Positions 1 to 6,213 of a DNA stretch of 9,304 nt are shown one piece after another. The stretch comes from Gemmatimonadales bacterium UBA2975. Lineage in GTDB: Bacteria > Gemmatimonadota > Gemmatimonadetes > Longimicrobiales > Gaopeijiaceae. Each line of letters begins with the position of its first letter. Within the stretch, counting starts at the first letter, position 1. Position numbers and translations under genes: made by a program. Location: assembly GCA_002348265.1 (NCBI GenBank), contig DEAT01000026.1, positions 1 through 9,304 of the forward strand, given 5' to 3'. The notes under the pieces were generated by a model that saw only the letters and a list, made by a program, of their open reading frames with translations, had not been told where the DNA came from and ran no database searches.

Positions 1-858
1 CCATGGTCCCACATGACTTCAGTTGAAGGTCGGGACATCATAGAAGGTGGAATGGAGTTCCCGATGATGACAGTAATGGGAGCGTATGAGGGTCAGGAGG
101 CTAGTGACCTGTTCAACGTTACTGCCCACGAGATAGGCCACATGTGGATCCCCATGATCGTAGGGACCGATGAGAAGCGTCACGCGTGGATGGACGAGGG
201 AGCGACCACTTTCTTGGAGGACCAGAGCAAGATAGAGCATTGGCCTGGCGTAGATCATCATCGAGTTGGAGCGCGCAGTTACCTCCAGGTTTCTGCGGCG
301 AGACAGGAGCAGGCACTCATGCGCCACGGTGACTACTACGAGCCTGGCCCTGGGTATGGGGTCGCATCATACCTAAAGCCAGCAGCACTCATGGTCGCCC
401 TTCGAGACGTGATGGGTGAAGAAGACTGGCTGACGGCTTATCGGACATTCATCGCCGAATGGTCTTTCAAAAAGCCAAGCCCGTGGGACTTCTTCAACAC
501 TTTTGAGCGTTTCGCCGAGGATGATCTAGATTGGTTCTGGACATCATTTTACTACGAGACGTGGGTGATGGATCATGCCGTGGGTCGAGTCATATCCAAG
601 CCGACGGGAGGAGCGACCGTAACGATTGAGGATCGGGGTGACGCGATCTTCCCAGCCCGGGTGCGCATACGAACATCCAATGGGATGGACTTCGTGCATG
701 AGATACCGGTGTACCACTGGCTCGCGGGGAACGACCACTATGAAATCGACGTAGCGCCGGCGGCTGGATCTGTGATAAGAGTTGAGTTGGATCCGGGTGG
801 CTATGCGCCGGATGTGGATCGACAAAACAACTTCTGGCCCAGAGGAGGTGAGGAATAG
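1..858 (+). CDS. M1 family metallopeptidase (aminopeptidase), C-terminal part; 5' end outside window
   Basis: Zinc aminopeptidase of the gluzincin M1 family, which removes N-terminal residues from peptides. The frame is open from base 1 (the first codons read P-W-S-H before the first Met at 13), so the N-terminal beta-domain lies upstream and the start is not in view. Visible motifs are the exopeptidase motif GGMEF at 46-60 (family GxMEN), the zinc motif HEIGH at 127-141, and the third ligand Glu in WMDEG (codon 196-198), giving HExxH-x18-E. A Tyr in the downstream ASYLKPA segment (about 370-372) is the likely transition-state Tyr. After the catalytic domain comes a beta-rich C-terminal segment with no obvious membrane anchor. 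The family is often secreted or periplasmic in such bacteria, but a signal peptide cannot be assessed here. The TAG stop lies 8 bp from the convergent stop of dnaE2, with no terminator between them. The family call is firm; the substrate is unknown. Confidence 0.93.
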   Translation, partial: PWSHMTSVEGRDIIEGGMEFPMMTVMGAYEGQEASDLFNVTAHEIGHMWIPMIVGTDEKRHAWMDEGATTFLEDQSKIEHWPGVDHHRVGARSYLQVSAARQEQALMRHGDYYEPGPGYGVASYLKPAALMVALRDVMGEEDWLTAYRTFIAEWSFKKPSPWDFFNTFERFAEDDLDWFWTSFYYETWVMDHAVGRVISKPTGGATVTIEDRGDAIFPARVRIRTSNGMDFVHEIPVYHWLAGNDHYEIDVAPAAGSVIRVELDPGGYAPDVDRQNNFWPRGGEE

Positions 859-866
859 GGGCCAGC

Positions 867-3800
867 CTAACCGAAGCTTTTGATCTCCGGAGAACTCTGC
901 CGTAGGGCGGTAAGGTACTTATGGGGGTTCTCAGGAGCTTCATCCTTTTCGCTCCAACACTCGAGTGGTCCATATAGCGACGTTTGCGAGTGCTCAAGAT
1001 CAGGATAATCAAGCATCGATGTGTGGTTTGTGTCAGACGCCTGAGGATGGGATTCATCGGGTGTGTTTTTTGCCATTCCTCCGTTTAGTACACTCACGCC
1101 GATGTCCTCAGTGTCTTGCGTTCGAAAAAGGTTTCTGCGTCTCACGGGCACACCCGGCACTTTAAGTGCACGTAGTTCGTGTGCAATGATATTGGTGGCG
1201 CTCCCGTCGATCTGGAGTCTTCCACCTACCGTAAGAAACGGCTCCATCCTTATGGCAGCACGGTAACGTTGATAGGTCTCAGGTTTCACAATCACATTGA
1301 TCGGGCCGTGCTCATCCTCCATCAGGAGAAACACATATCCTTTTGCGGTGCTGGGCCGCTGTCGTGTGGTTACGAGTCCAGAAACGAGCACAGCGCTCCC
1401 GTTTTGAAGGTGCTCTAGGCGGTTAGAGGTCACCGTGCCTTCGGGTAGCATATTTCGCAAAAGCGAGAGCGGATGAAGATCCGTAGAGAAGTGGAGCATC
1501 CGGTACTCAGCGATCATCCGGTCGTGTCGGTTGAGTCCTGGGAAGGGCAGTGTGGCGTATGGGTTGTCGAGCGCCAACTCAGTTTGAGCGTAAGTTTTCC
1601 GGCCGCTTGCAACTGTCTCATTGTTCTCAGGGCCGAGCCAGAGGCCGGCTTGCCATAATAACTCCCGTCTGGTCAGACCGAGGGAACTGAAACCACCTAC
1701 CCAGATGAGATTTTCGATGGCTGGTCTTTTGAGTTTCGTTGGCTTACGTCGGAGAAAGTCCAGTAGTGAACGGTAGGGACCCTCGGACTCCCGCTCAGAT
1801 ACGACATTTTCAGCGATTTCAGTCCCCCATCCCCGAATGAATCCTAGCCCGATCCTTAGGTCGGTCCCTTCGGCGGTGCACTTGACGCAACTCCGATTTA
1901 TATCCGGAAGAAGCGTTTTAATACCGTTTCTTCTGGCGTCTCTCCCAAGAGCATCGAGCGAGTAGAAGCCCATGGGTTGGTTATTGAATAGTCCGACATA
2001 GAATTCTACTGGGTAGTAATGACGGAGCCATGTCGACTGGTATGCTAAGAGGCCAAAGGCTGCAGCGTGTGATTTTGGGAAGCCGAACTCAGAAAAGGCG
2101 GTCACTTGATTGAAGATTTCCCGCGCAGTGTTTTCTTCGACACCGTTGGCTTTTGCTCCGTTCTTGAAATGCTCCCATTGAGCTGAGAGGGCCTCCTTCG
2201 ACCGTTTCCGACTCATTGCTCGTCTCAACAATTCTGCTTGCCCATCGGTGAAATTGGCGAGGGCCTGACAGACCTTGAGGACTTGATCCTGAAAGATGAT
2301 CACCCCTAATGTCTCACCCAGAGCCTCTTCGAGGAGTGGGTGAGGATAGGGGATCTCATATCTAGGGTTGTCTCGCAGTATTTCACGCCGTCGTACGTAT
2401 GGGTTCACTGCACCACCGACAATCGGACCTGGCCGCACGATCGCGACCTGAATAGCTAGCTCCTCTAAGTTTCTTGGCTTTGTGCGTCGGAGCATTTGGA
2501 TCTGCGCTCGACTCTCGATCTGGAAAGTTCCAACGGTGTCTCCTGATCCGATGCGATCATAGACAGCCTTGTCGCTGAAGTTGATGCGGGAAAGGTCAGG
2601 GGCTTTGCCATGTCGTTCGGAGATTAGATCGATAGTCTCATCGATTAGGGACAGCATGCCGAGAGCCAGAAAATCTATCTTGATGAATCCGGCGTCATCG
2701 CAGGAATCTTTGTCCCACTGACAGAGGGAGCGGCCTTCCCAGGCTGCGGGTTCGAGTGGGACGATCTCTACAAGAGGTCGACTCGAGATGATCATGCCGC
2801 CGACGTGCTGTGAGATGTGTCTTGGTAGGCCTGTAATATCTTTAGCGAGTTCTCCGAGCAGCTTCCAGAGGTGTCCGTCGGCTCGATCTTTGAATTCGGG
2901 CAGTGACGCGATCTCGTCCGCCAAGCCAGCAGCAGAGCGTTGCTCCGCTAGTCTAGAGAGCTTTTCGAGTTCTCCCATGGGCAGGGCTAGTGCCTTGCCA
3001 ATCTCTCGAACTGCCGATTTTAGGCGATAGGTAGGGAACGTGCAGACCAGTCCTGCATGTTCTTTTCCGTACTTTTCATACACACGCAAGATCAACTTCT
3101 CTCGTATATCGCGTGGGAAGTCCAGATCAATATCCGGAACGCTGTGAAGTGCTTCATTCAAGAAACGTCCGAGAAAGAGGTTGTTCTTTACCGGATCGAT
3201 ATGCGAGAGACCGATTAGATAGCAGATAATCGATGAAACGGACGACCCCCGTCCTCGCCCAGATGGAAGCCCGGATGAGGCTCGGGGAGCTTCGCCGCGG
3301 ACTTCATGGGCAACTTCGGTCGCTAGCCGCATGATGTCGCGGTATACGAGGAAGAAGCCTCCTAGACTGTGTAGGTCCACCAGGGAGAGCTCGGTTTGCA
3401 ATCGATCTTTAGCATCTTGTTCTTCTGCGCTACCCGGCGCGTACAGTTCACTGACGCGCTGAAAGCACATAGAAGCGAGTGATTCGATTGCTGTGTTACG
3501 CTCCGATCCTTCAAAGTCGGGGAATTCGTAACCGAGATCCTGGGTCAGGTCGAACCCGGTGCAACGTTCTGCTATTAGGAGCGTGTTTGTGAGCGCTTCA
3601 GGACGGCTTTGAAAGCGGTGGCCCATTTCCCAGGGTGCAGAGAGGTGAAAAAGCCCGTTAGACCTCCTTGTATCGTGAGCACCGTCGAGCGTGGTTCTGT
3701 TGCGGATGGAAACCAGAACATCTTGGATTCGATACCGTTCCGGTCGGTGGTAGTGAACGTTCCCTGTTGCTACCACTCCGAGACCGAGGCGCCCCGCGAG

Positions 3801-4367
3801 GCGTCCTAGTCTCTTGTTACGTGCACTATCACCACGGACAGCGTTTTCCTGTAACTCTATGAAGATGTTGCCCGGACCGAAGTGATACAGTAGCCGGCGG
3901 GCTAAGGTCTCTGCTTGGGCGAAAGAGGACTCGAGCGCTGCTGTGATTGGGCCCTTAGAGCATCCCGTAAGTAATATCAGTCCTTCCGGGTGCATAAGTA
4001 GAGATTCAAGCGAGAGACGAGGATCCCCCCGCTCTGATTTCATGTGTGCTTCTGTCAGTAGGCGGCATAGGTTGGCGTACCCGGTTGGTGTTTCGGCCAG
4101 AAGTGTGATGTGGTGGCCTGATTTTGGTTCGGGGATTCCCGGAAAACAGTCACGAAGAGTAAGCTCGACTCCCGTGATCGGTTGCAGGTTGACCAGCTTG
4201 GCAGCTTGTGCGAACTCCATCGAGCCGTAGAGGCCGTTATGATCGGTTAATGCTAGTGCGGGGTAGCCTAGCTCTACAGCACTCATCACGAGTTCTTCGG
4301 GGTGCGAGGCTCCGTCTAGAAAAGAAAATCCCGAATGACAGTGTAGTTCGACGTAGGGAATCGTCAC
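867..4367 (-). CDS. dnaE2: Error-prone DNA polymerase III alpha subunit DnaE2 (ImuC)
   Basis: C-family polymerase for damage-tolerant, mutagenic synthesis, normally working with ImuA/ImuB and the beta clamp. It is 1166 aa from GTG at 4367. The N-terminal PHP domain (about 1-230) starts with YVELHCHS (H9, H11) and has TDHNG (D42, H43), TGCSKG and NVHY. The polymerase core has GRGRGSS, then PDIDLDF with catalytic D412 and D414, and IKIDF with the third Asp, D565. An OB-fold spans about 990-1069. I chose GTG 4367 because homologues begin a few residues before YVELH, GGAG lies 5 nt upstream, and the likely promoter (4451-4479) is upstream of this start; the frame stays open to 4712 but that part lies antisense to osmC. 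A stronger AGGAGA lies near 4386 but faces an out-of-frame ATG. The C-terminal tail of about 97 aa seems longer than usual and holds a QTSLY motif. No imuA or imuB is adjacent. Confidence 0.95.
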   Translation of the reverse strand: MTIPYVELHCHSGFSFLDGASHPEELVMSAVELGYPALALTDHNGLYGSMEFAQAAKLVNLQPITGVELTLRDCFPGIPEPKSGHHITLLAETPTGYANLCRLLTEAHMKSERGDPRLSLESLLMHPEGLILLTGCSKGPITAALESSFAQAETLARRLLYHFGPGNIFIELQENAVRGDSARNKRLGRLAGRLGLGVVATGNVHYHRPERYRIQDVLVSIRNRTTLDGAHDTRRSNGLFHLSAPWEMGHRFQSRPEALTNTLLIAERCTGFDLTQDLGYEFPDFEGSERNTAIESLASMCFQRVSELYAPGSAEEQDAKDRLQTELSLVDLHSLGGFFLVYRDIMRLATEVAHEVRGEAPRASSGLPSGRGRGSSVSSIICYLIGLSHIDPVKNNLFLGRFLNEALHSVPDIDLDFPRDIREKLILRVYEKYGKEHAGLVCTFPTYRLKSAVREIGKALALPMGELEKLSRLAEQRSAAGLADEIASLPEFKDRADGHLWKLLGELAKDITGLPRHISQHVGGMIISSRPLVEIVPLEPAAWEGRSLCQWDKDSCDDAGFIKIDFLALGMLSLIDETIDLISERHGKAPDLSRINFSDKAVYDRIGSGDTVGTFQIESRAQIQMLRRTKPRNLEELAIQVAIVRPGPIVGGAVNPYVRRREILRDNPRYEIPYPHPLLEEALGETLGVIIFQDQVLKVCQALANFTDGQAELLRRAMSRKRSKEALSAQWEHFKNGAKANGVEENTAREIFNQVTAFSEFGFPKSHAAAFGLLAYQSTWLRHYYPVEFYVGLFNNQPMGFYSLDALGRDARRNGIKTLLPDINRSCVKCTAEGTDLRIGLGFIRGWGTEIAENVVSERESEGPYRSLLDFLRRKPTKLKRPAIENLIWVGGFSSLGLTRRELLWQAGLWLGPENNETVASGRKTYAQTELALDNPYATLPFPGLNRHDRMIAEYRMLHFSTDLHPLSLLRNMLPEGTVTSNRLEHLQNGSAVLVSGLVTTRQRPSTAKGYVFLLMEDEHGPINVIVKPETYQRYRAAIRMEPFLTVGGRLQIDGSATNIIAHELRALKVPGVPVRRRNLFRTQDTEDIGVSVLNGGMAKNTPDESHPQASDTNHTSMLDYPDLEHSQTSLYGPLECWSEKDEAPENPHKYLTALRQSSPEIKSFG

Positions 4368-4444
4368 CGGCGCTCCGCATCGGAAGTCTCCTTCTAAGCC
4401 GCTCGGTGCCCGAATCGGCTTTCGCGCTTCCTGCTGGAGCACGG

Positions 4445-4463
4445 AAACCGAATATAAACCGAA
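4445..4463 (-). repeat. Direct repeat TTCGGTTT with 11-bp period over the dnaE2 -10 box (candidate operator)
   Basis: On the minus strand TTCGGTTT occurs twice (RC of 4456-4463 and of 4445-4452), with 3 nt between copies and an 11-bp repeat period, one helical turn. The pair overlaps the TATATT -10 element, where a repressor would block polymerase. dnaE2 genes are commonly LexA-controlled, and the alphaproteobacterial LexA site GTTC-N7-GTTC has the same 11-bp direct-repeat period, although the sequence here differs. An operator role is inferred from position and spacing only. Confidence 0.4.
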
Positions 4464-4479
4464 AGTCTTGTGTGAGCAA
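4451..4479 (-). promoter_or_regulatory. Sigma70-like promoter of dnaE2
   Basis: Read on the minus strand: TTGCTC (4474-4479, 4 of 6 to the -35 consensus), a 17-nt spacer, then TATATT (4451-4456, 5 of 6 to the -10). Transcription would start near 4444, giving a leader of about 75 nt before the GTG at 4367. This is the best promoter match I found in the window, and it argues against any dnaE2 start upstream of about 4444. Confidence 0.6.
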
Positions 4480-4493
4480 GAATTATTTATCGC

Positions 4494-4522
4494 TTGACCG
4501 ATGGGGTAGTGGAGCGCAAGAT
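4494..4522 (+). promoter_or_regulatory. Possible promoter of the osmC-like gene
   Basis: TTGACC (4494-4499, 5 of 6 to the -35 consensus) is followed after 17 nt by CAAGAT (4517-4522), a poor -10 with 3 of 6 matches. The start would fall near 4529, about 58 nt before the GTG at 4587. An alternative -10-like TATATG lies at 4535-4540 but lacks a -35 at proper spacing. Weak evidence. Confidence 0.3.
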
Positions 4523-4542
4523 CGGCTGCGTCGTTATATGTC

Positions 4543-4563
4543 ACACGCGGCTGAAGAGCGTGT
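4543..4563 (+). repeat. Inverted repeat ACACGC-N9-GCGTGT upstream of the osmC-like gene
   Basis: Perfect 6-bp arms (4543-4548 and 4558-4563) with a 9-nt spacer, ending 23 nt before the GTG start. Located between the possible promoter and the Shine-Dalgarno, it could be an operator for a dimeric regulator (organic-peroxide genes are often under MarR-type OhrR control) or a hairpin in the leader RNA. The sequence is not a motif I recognise. Confidence 0.3.
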
Positions 4564-4574
4564 CCAAATCCCAT

Positions 4575-4578
4575 GGAG
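4575..4578 (+). promoter_or_regulatory. Ribosome binding site GGAG that sets the osmC-like start
   Basis: GGAG ends 8 nt before GTG 4587. The frame is open further upstream (to 4494), but those codons do not look like OsmC, whereas the residues straight after this GTG do. The site therefore decides the start. Confidence 0.6.
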
Positions 4579-4586
4579 CATCTCAC

Positions 4587-5054
4587 GTGAGTGATGCCGT
4601 CTACATCGCCGATATCCGGATTGATCGAATCAAGGGCCCCTACCGTCACGCTTGGCTTCCGGCCCACGAAGGGCCGGTTGAATTTGGCGTTCATGGCGCG
4701 ATCAGGGAGCACTACGGTGCTGATCCTGACCGTGAGATCACTACGACGCTCGACTATGTTATGGCTTCGACTGGTGGCTGACTAACAGGAACCTTCGGAG
4801 GCGCGCTGGAGGCGCGCGGGATCAGTGCAGGTGAGGGTGAGTTGACTGCGGGTGTACGTGGTGAGGTCGGGAAGGAGGATGGTGTCCTCGTTATCCGTAA
4901 GGTCCATGTCACCTATCGGGTCAGAGCAAGGGAGGAGCACCGTGAAACTGTGGAACGGGTGCACGCTATGCATGCGGATCGTTGTCCCGTTTATCGGACG
5001 CTCAAAAATGCGATTGACATCACGACCGAGTATGTACTGGAGGCTGACGACTGA
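4587..5054 (+). CDS. OsmC/Ohr family peroxiredoxin-like selenoprotein, in-frame TGA (Sec) at 4779-4781
   Basis: OsmC-like proteins are cytoplasmic homodimeric thiol peroxidases that reduce organic hydroperoxides with a pair of cysteines. Reading from GTG 4587 through TGA 4779-4781 gives 155 aa, near normal family length (about 140). The residues before the TGA (TTTLDYVMASTGG) and after it (LTGTFGGALEARG) form the usual family block around the N-terminal peroxidatic Cys, and the TGA occupies that Cys position (residue 65). The partner Cys is intact in DRCPVYRTL (C133). The 68-residue spacing is close to the C59/C125 pair I recall for E. coli OsmC. The family-like sequence continues for 90 codons after the TGA to a TGA stop at 5052-5054. 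A SECIS-like hairpin follows the TGA. Standard gene callers will split this into a short upstream ORF and a short downstream ORF. The alternative is a nonsense pseudogene or sequencing error, which I think less likely because of the exact Cys position and the hairpin. Confidence 0.85.
4801..4817 (+). promoter_or_regulatory. Bacterial SECIS-like stem-loop downstream of the in-frame TGA
   Basis: Perfect 6-bp all-GC stem GCGCGC/GCGCGC (4801-4806 with 4812-4817) and a 5-nt loop UGGAG (4807-4811). The loop starts 25 nt after the UGA. Bacterial SECIS elements as I know them lie inside the coding region, with an apical loop roughly 16-37 nt past the UGA and a G among the first two loop bases; this hairpin meets both. 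The UGA with its preceding C (4778-4781) could also pair with UCAG at 4822-4825, closing a larger structure. SelB binding is inferred, not shown. Confidence 0.65.
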
Positions 5055-5068
5055 CCTTGAAAGCGTAT

Positions 5069-5103
5069 CTCTGATTTAATTAATAAAGAAGGTTATATCA
5101 GAG
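5069..5103. terminator. Inverted repeat between convergent osmC-like and aldolase genes (possible bidirectional terminator)
   Basis: Perfect 7-bp arms CTCTGAT (5069-5075) and ATCAGAG (5097-5103) flank an AT-rich 21-nt loop, in which ATAA (5083-5086) can pair with TTAT (5093-5096). It lies in the 68-bp gap between two convergent stops, where a shared terminator is expected. There is no clean T-run after either arm, so it is not a textbook intrinsic terminator. Confidence 0.35.
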
Positions 5104-5122
5104 TTAGTAAATCATTGCCTTG

Positions 5123-6016
5123 CTAAGACATAGATGCATCGTAAATGCTTTGAATCGAGGTGTCTAACCCTGTATTGAATTCCTCGTCCGACTGTTGTGC
5201 GCTAAGTCCTTCGACTAGCGCGCGTGAGAAGCTGGCGATCATCTTTGGCTGGTGCGCCAGTCGCCTATTTGCCTCATCCCTTGAGTATCCACCGGAAAGT
5301 GCAACCACTTTGAGCACATTAGGGTGCTCGATGCAGGGGGTGTAGAAGCCGTTGACCTCCGGAAGGGTGAGCTTAAGCATCACCTTCTCATTTTCGACAA
5401 GAGAGTCGAGTCCCAACATAAGACTATCGAGCAGGATTTTTTCAGCTTCACCCTTTTGGGGGCAGTGGATGTCCACCTCAGGCTCGAGAATTGGGATCAG
5501 ACCGTGTCTGACGACCTGCTTTCCGACTTCGAATTGCTGCTCAATGATTTTCTGAATTCCTTCGGTATTCGCTTCTTTTACAACCGAGCGCATTTTTGTA
5601 CCGAAGATGCCCATTGCACGGGCTCGTTCCAAGGTCAATTCTAGACCTAGGATAGATTTCATCAGTTGAACGCCGTTTTCGACGGGAGCTAGCCCCTTAT
5701 CGATCTTAAGGAACGGGACGATCTGTTTCGTAGCCCAAAGGTAGGTACCTGTTGGAAGCCCCTGGACGTCCCTGTCCATTGTGCCTTCGAAGAGAATTGC
5801 GCCTAGGACCCGATCACCTGAGAAAGCCGGCATTGTGATAATTCGGGTCCGCATCTCGTGCACTGCATCGAACATCTCATCTTGACCATTCCACTCGTCC
5901 TCGCTGATCCCGTAGGAGGCCAGCGCTCGAGGAGTGCTTCCGCCACTCTGATCGAGTGCAGCAATGAAGCCACGTGCAGTTTTGATTTTTTCCAGTTGTT
6001 CAGCGAAAGTGCTCAC
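5123..6016 (-). CDS. fda: Fructose-bisphosphate aldolase class I
   Basis: Schiff-base aldolase that cleaves fructose 1,6-bisphosphate to dihydroxyacetone phosphate and glyceraldehyde 3-phosphate (reversibly) in glycolysis and gluconeogenesis; metal-independent and cytoplasmic. It is a TIM barrel of 297 aa, matching the approximately 296 aa of the S. aureus-type bacterial class I enzyme. Landmarks are GFIAALDQSGGSTP (about 16-29), HEMRTRI (53-59), ILFEGTMDRD (74-83), PFLKIDKGL (101-109), ILEPEVD (176-182), VMLKLTLPE with the likely Schiff-base Lys K215, and the phosphate-binding LSGGYS (240-245). I chose GTG 6016 because homologues begin 'M..xxEQLEKIK..GFIAALDQ'. The frame is open to a TTG at 6079, which would add 21 residues not seen in the family, but neither start has a good ribosome site. 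It converges with the osmC-like gene and diverges from the DUF3127 gene, and is probably monocistronic. Confidence 0.93.
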   Translation of the reverse strand: MSTFAEQLEKIKTARGFIAALDQSGGSTPRALASYGISEDEWNGQDEMFDAVHEMRTRIITMPAFSGDRVLGAILFEGTMDRDVQGLPTGTYLWATKQIVPFLKIDKGLAPVENGVQLMKSILGLELTLERARAMGIFGTKMRSVVKEANTEGIQKIIEQQFEVGKQVVRHGLIPILEPEVDIHCPQKGEAEKILLDSLMLGLDSLVENEKVMLKLTLPEVNGFYTPCIEHPNVLKVVALSGGYSRDEANRRLAHQPKMIASFSRALVEGLSAQQSDEEFNTGLDTSIQSIYDASMS

Positions 6017-6132
6017 AGGGCCGCGCCTAAGATTGAGTGTTTCCTCGTATAACTGATCAGGTGATGCTTTGTATTTCAAATCTAGGTGATTCGGACCTCT
6101 TCGTGTGATGCGTCATCCTCTAGCGCGAGAGC

Positions 6133-6208
6133 TTTTTTTTTGACAGCCTTCCGGACTTAACCGACGCTTGATTCGCAAGCTTCTCATCCGAACGCTCAAC
6201 CTTACGAT
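6133..6208 (+). promoter_or_regulatory. Divergent intergenic control region: T9 tract with TTGACA, and TACGAT next to the DUF3127 start
   Basis: The gap between the aldolase and the DUF3127 gene holds a run of nine T (6133-6141) whose last bases begin a perfect TTGACA (6140-6145). No good -10 lies 16-18 nt downstream of it. A separate -10-like TACGAT (6203-6208) sits 5 nt before ATG 6214, as in leaderless transcripts, but without a -35 at proper spacing. The true promoter is uncertain, and I saw no convincing aldolase promoter on the other strand. Confidence 0.25.
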
Positions 6209-6213
6209 ACCAT

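Noticed and set aside
590..1057. A 155-aa ORF on the minus strand spanning the peptidase/dnaE2 junction
   Set aside because: It overlaps two firmly identified genes and its composition is that of an out-of-frame reading.
4494..4586. Upstream in-frame extension of the osmC-like gene starting at TTG 4494
   Set aside because: OsmC similarity begins right after GTG 4587, which has its own GGAG site, and TTG 4494 overlaps the possible -35 box.
4368..4712. N-terminal extension of dnaE2 (about 115 more codons in frame)
   Set aside because: The frame is open, but the residues do not resemble DnaE2, they are antisense to the osmC-like 5' end, and the likely promoter lies at 4451-4479, downstream of most of it.
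4779..4781. TGA as a true stop, making a disrupted osmC pseudogene
   Set aside because: It is the only stop in the frame, falls precisely on the redox Cys, is followed by a correctly placed hairpin, and both flanks are well preserved. It remains the main alternative.
4842..5054. A separate 70-aa gene starting at TTG 4842
   Set aside because: It is the C-terminal half of the osmC-like protein in the same frame, downstream of the TGA, and lacks the N-terminal half of the fold.
5324..5644. A 106-aa ORF on the + strand
   Set aside because: It is antisense to the aldolase gene, whose conserved motifs explain the sequence.
6118..6141. Intrinsic terminator CTCT-N6-AGAG plus T9 on the + strand
   Set aside because: The stem is only 4 bp and no + strand gene upstream in this gap needs a terminator; the aldolase is on the other strand.
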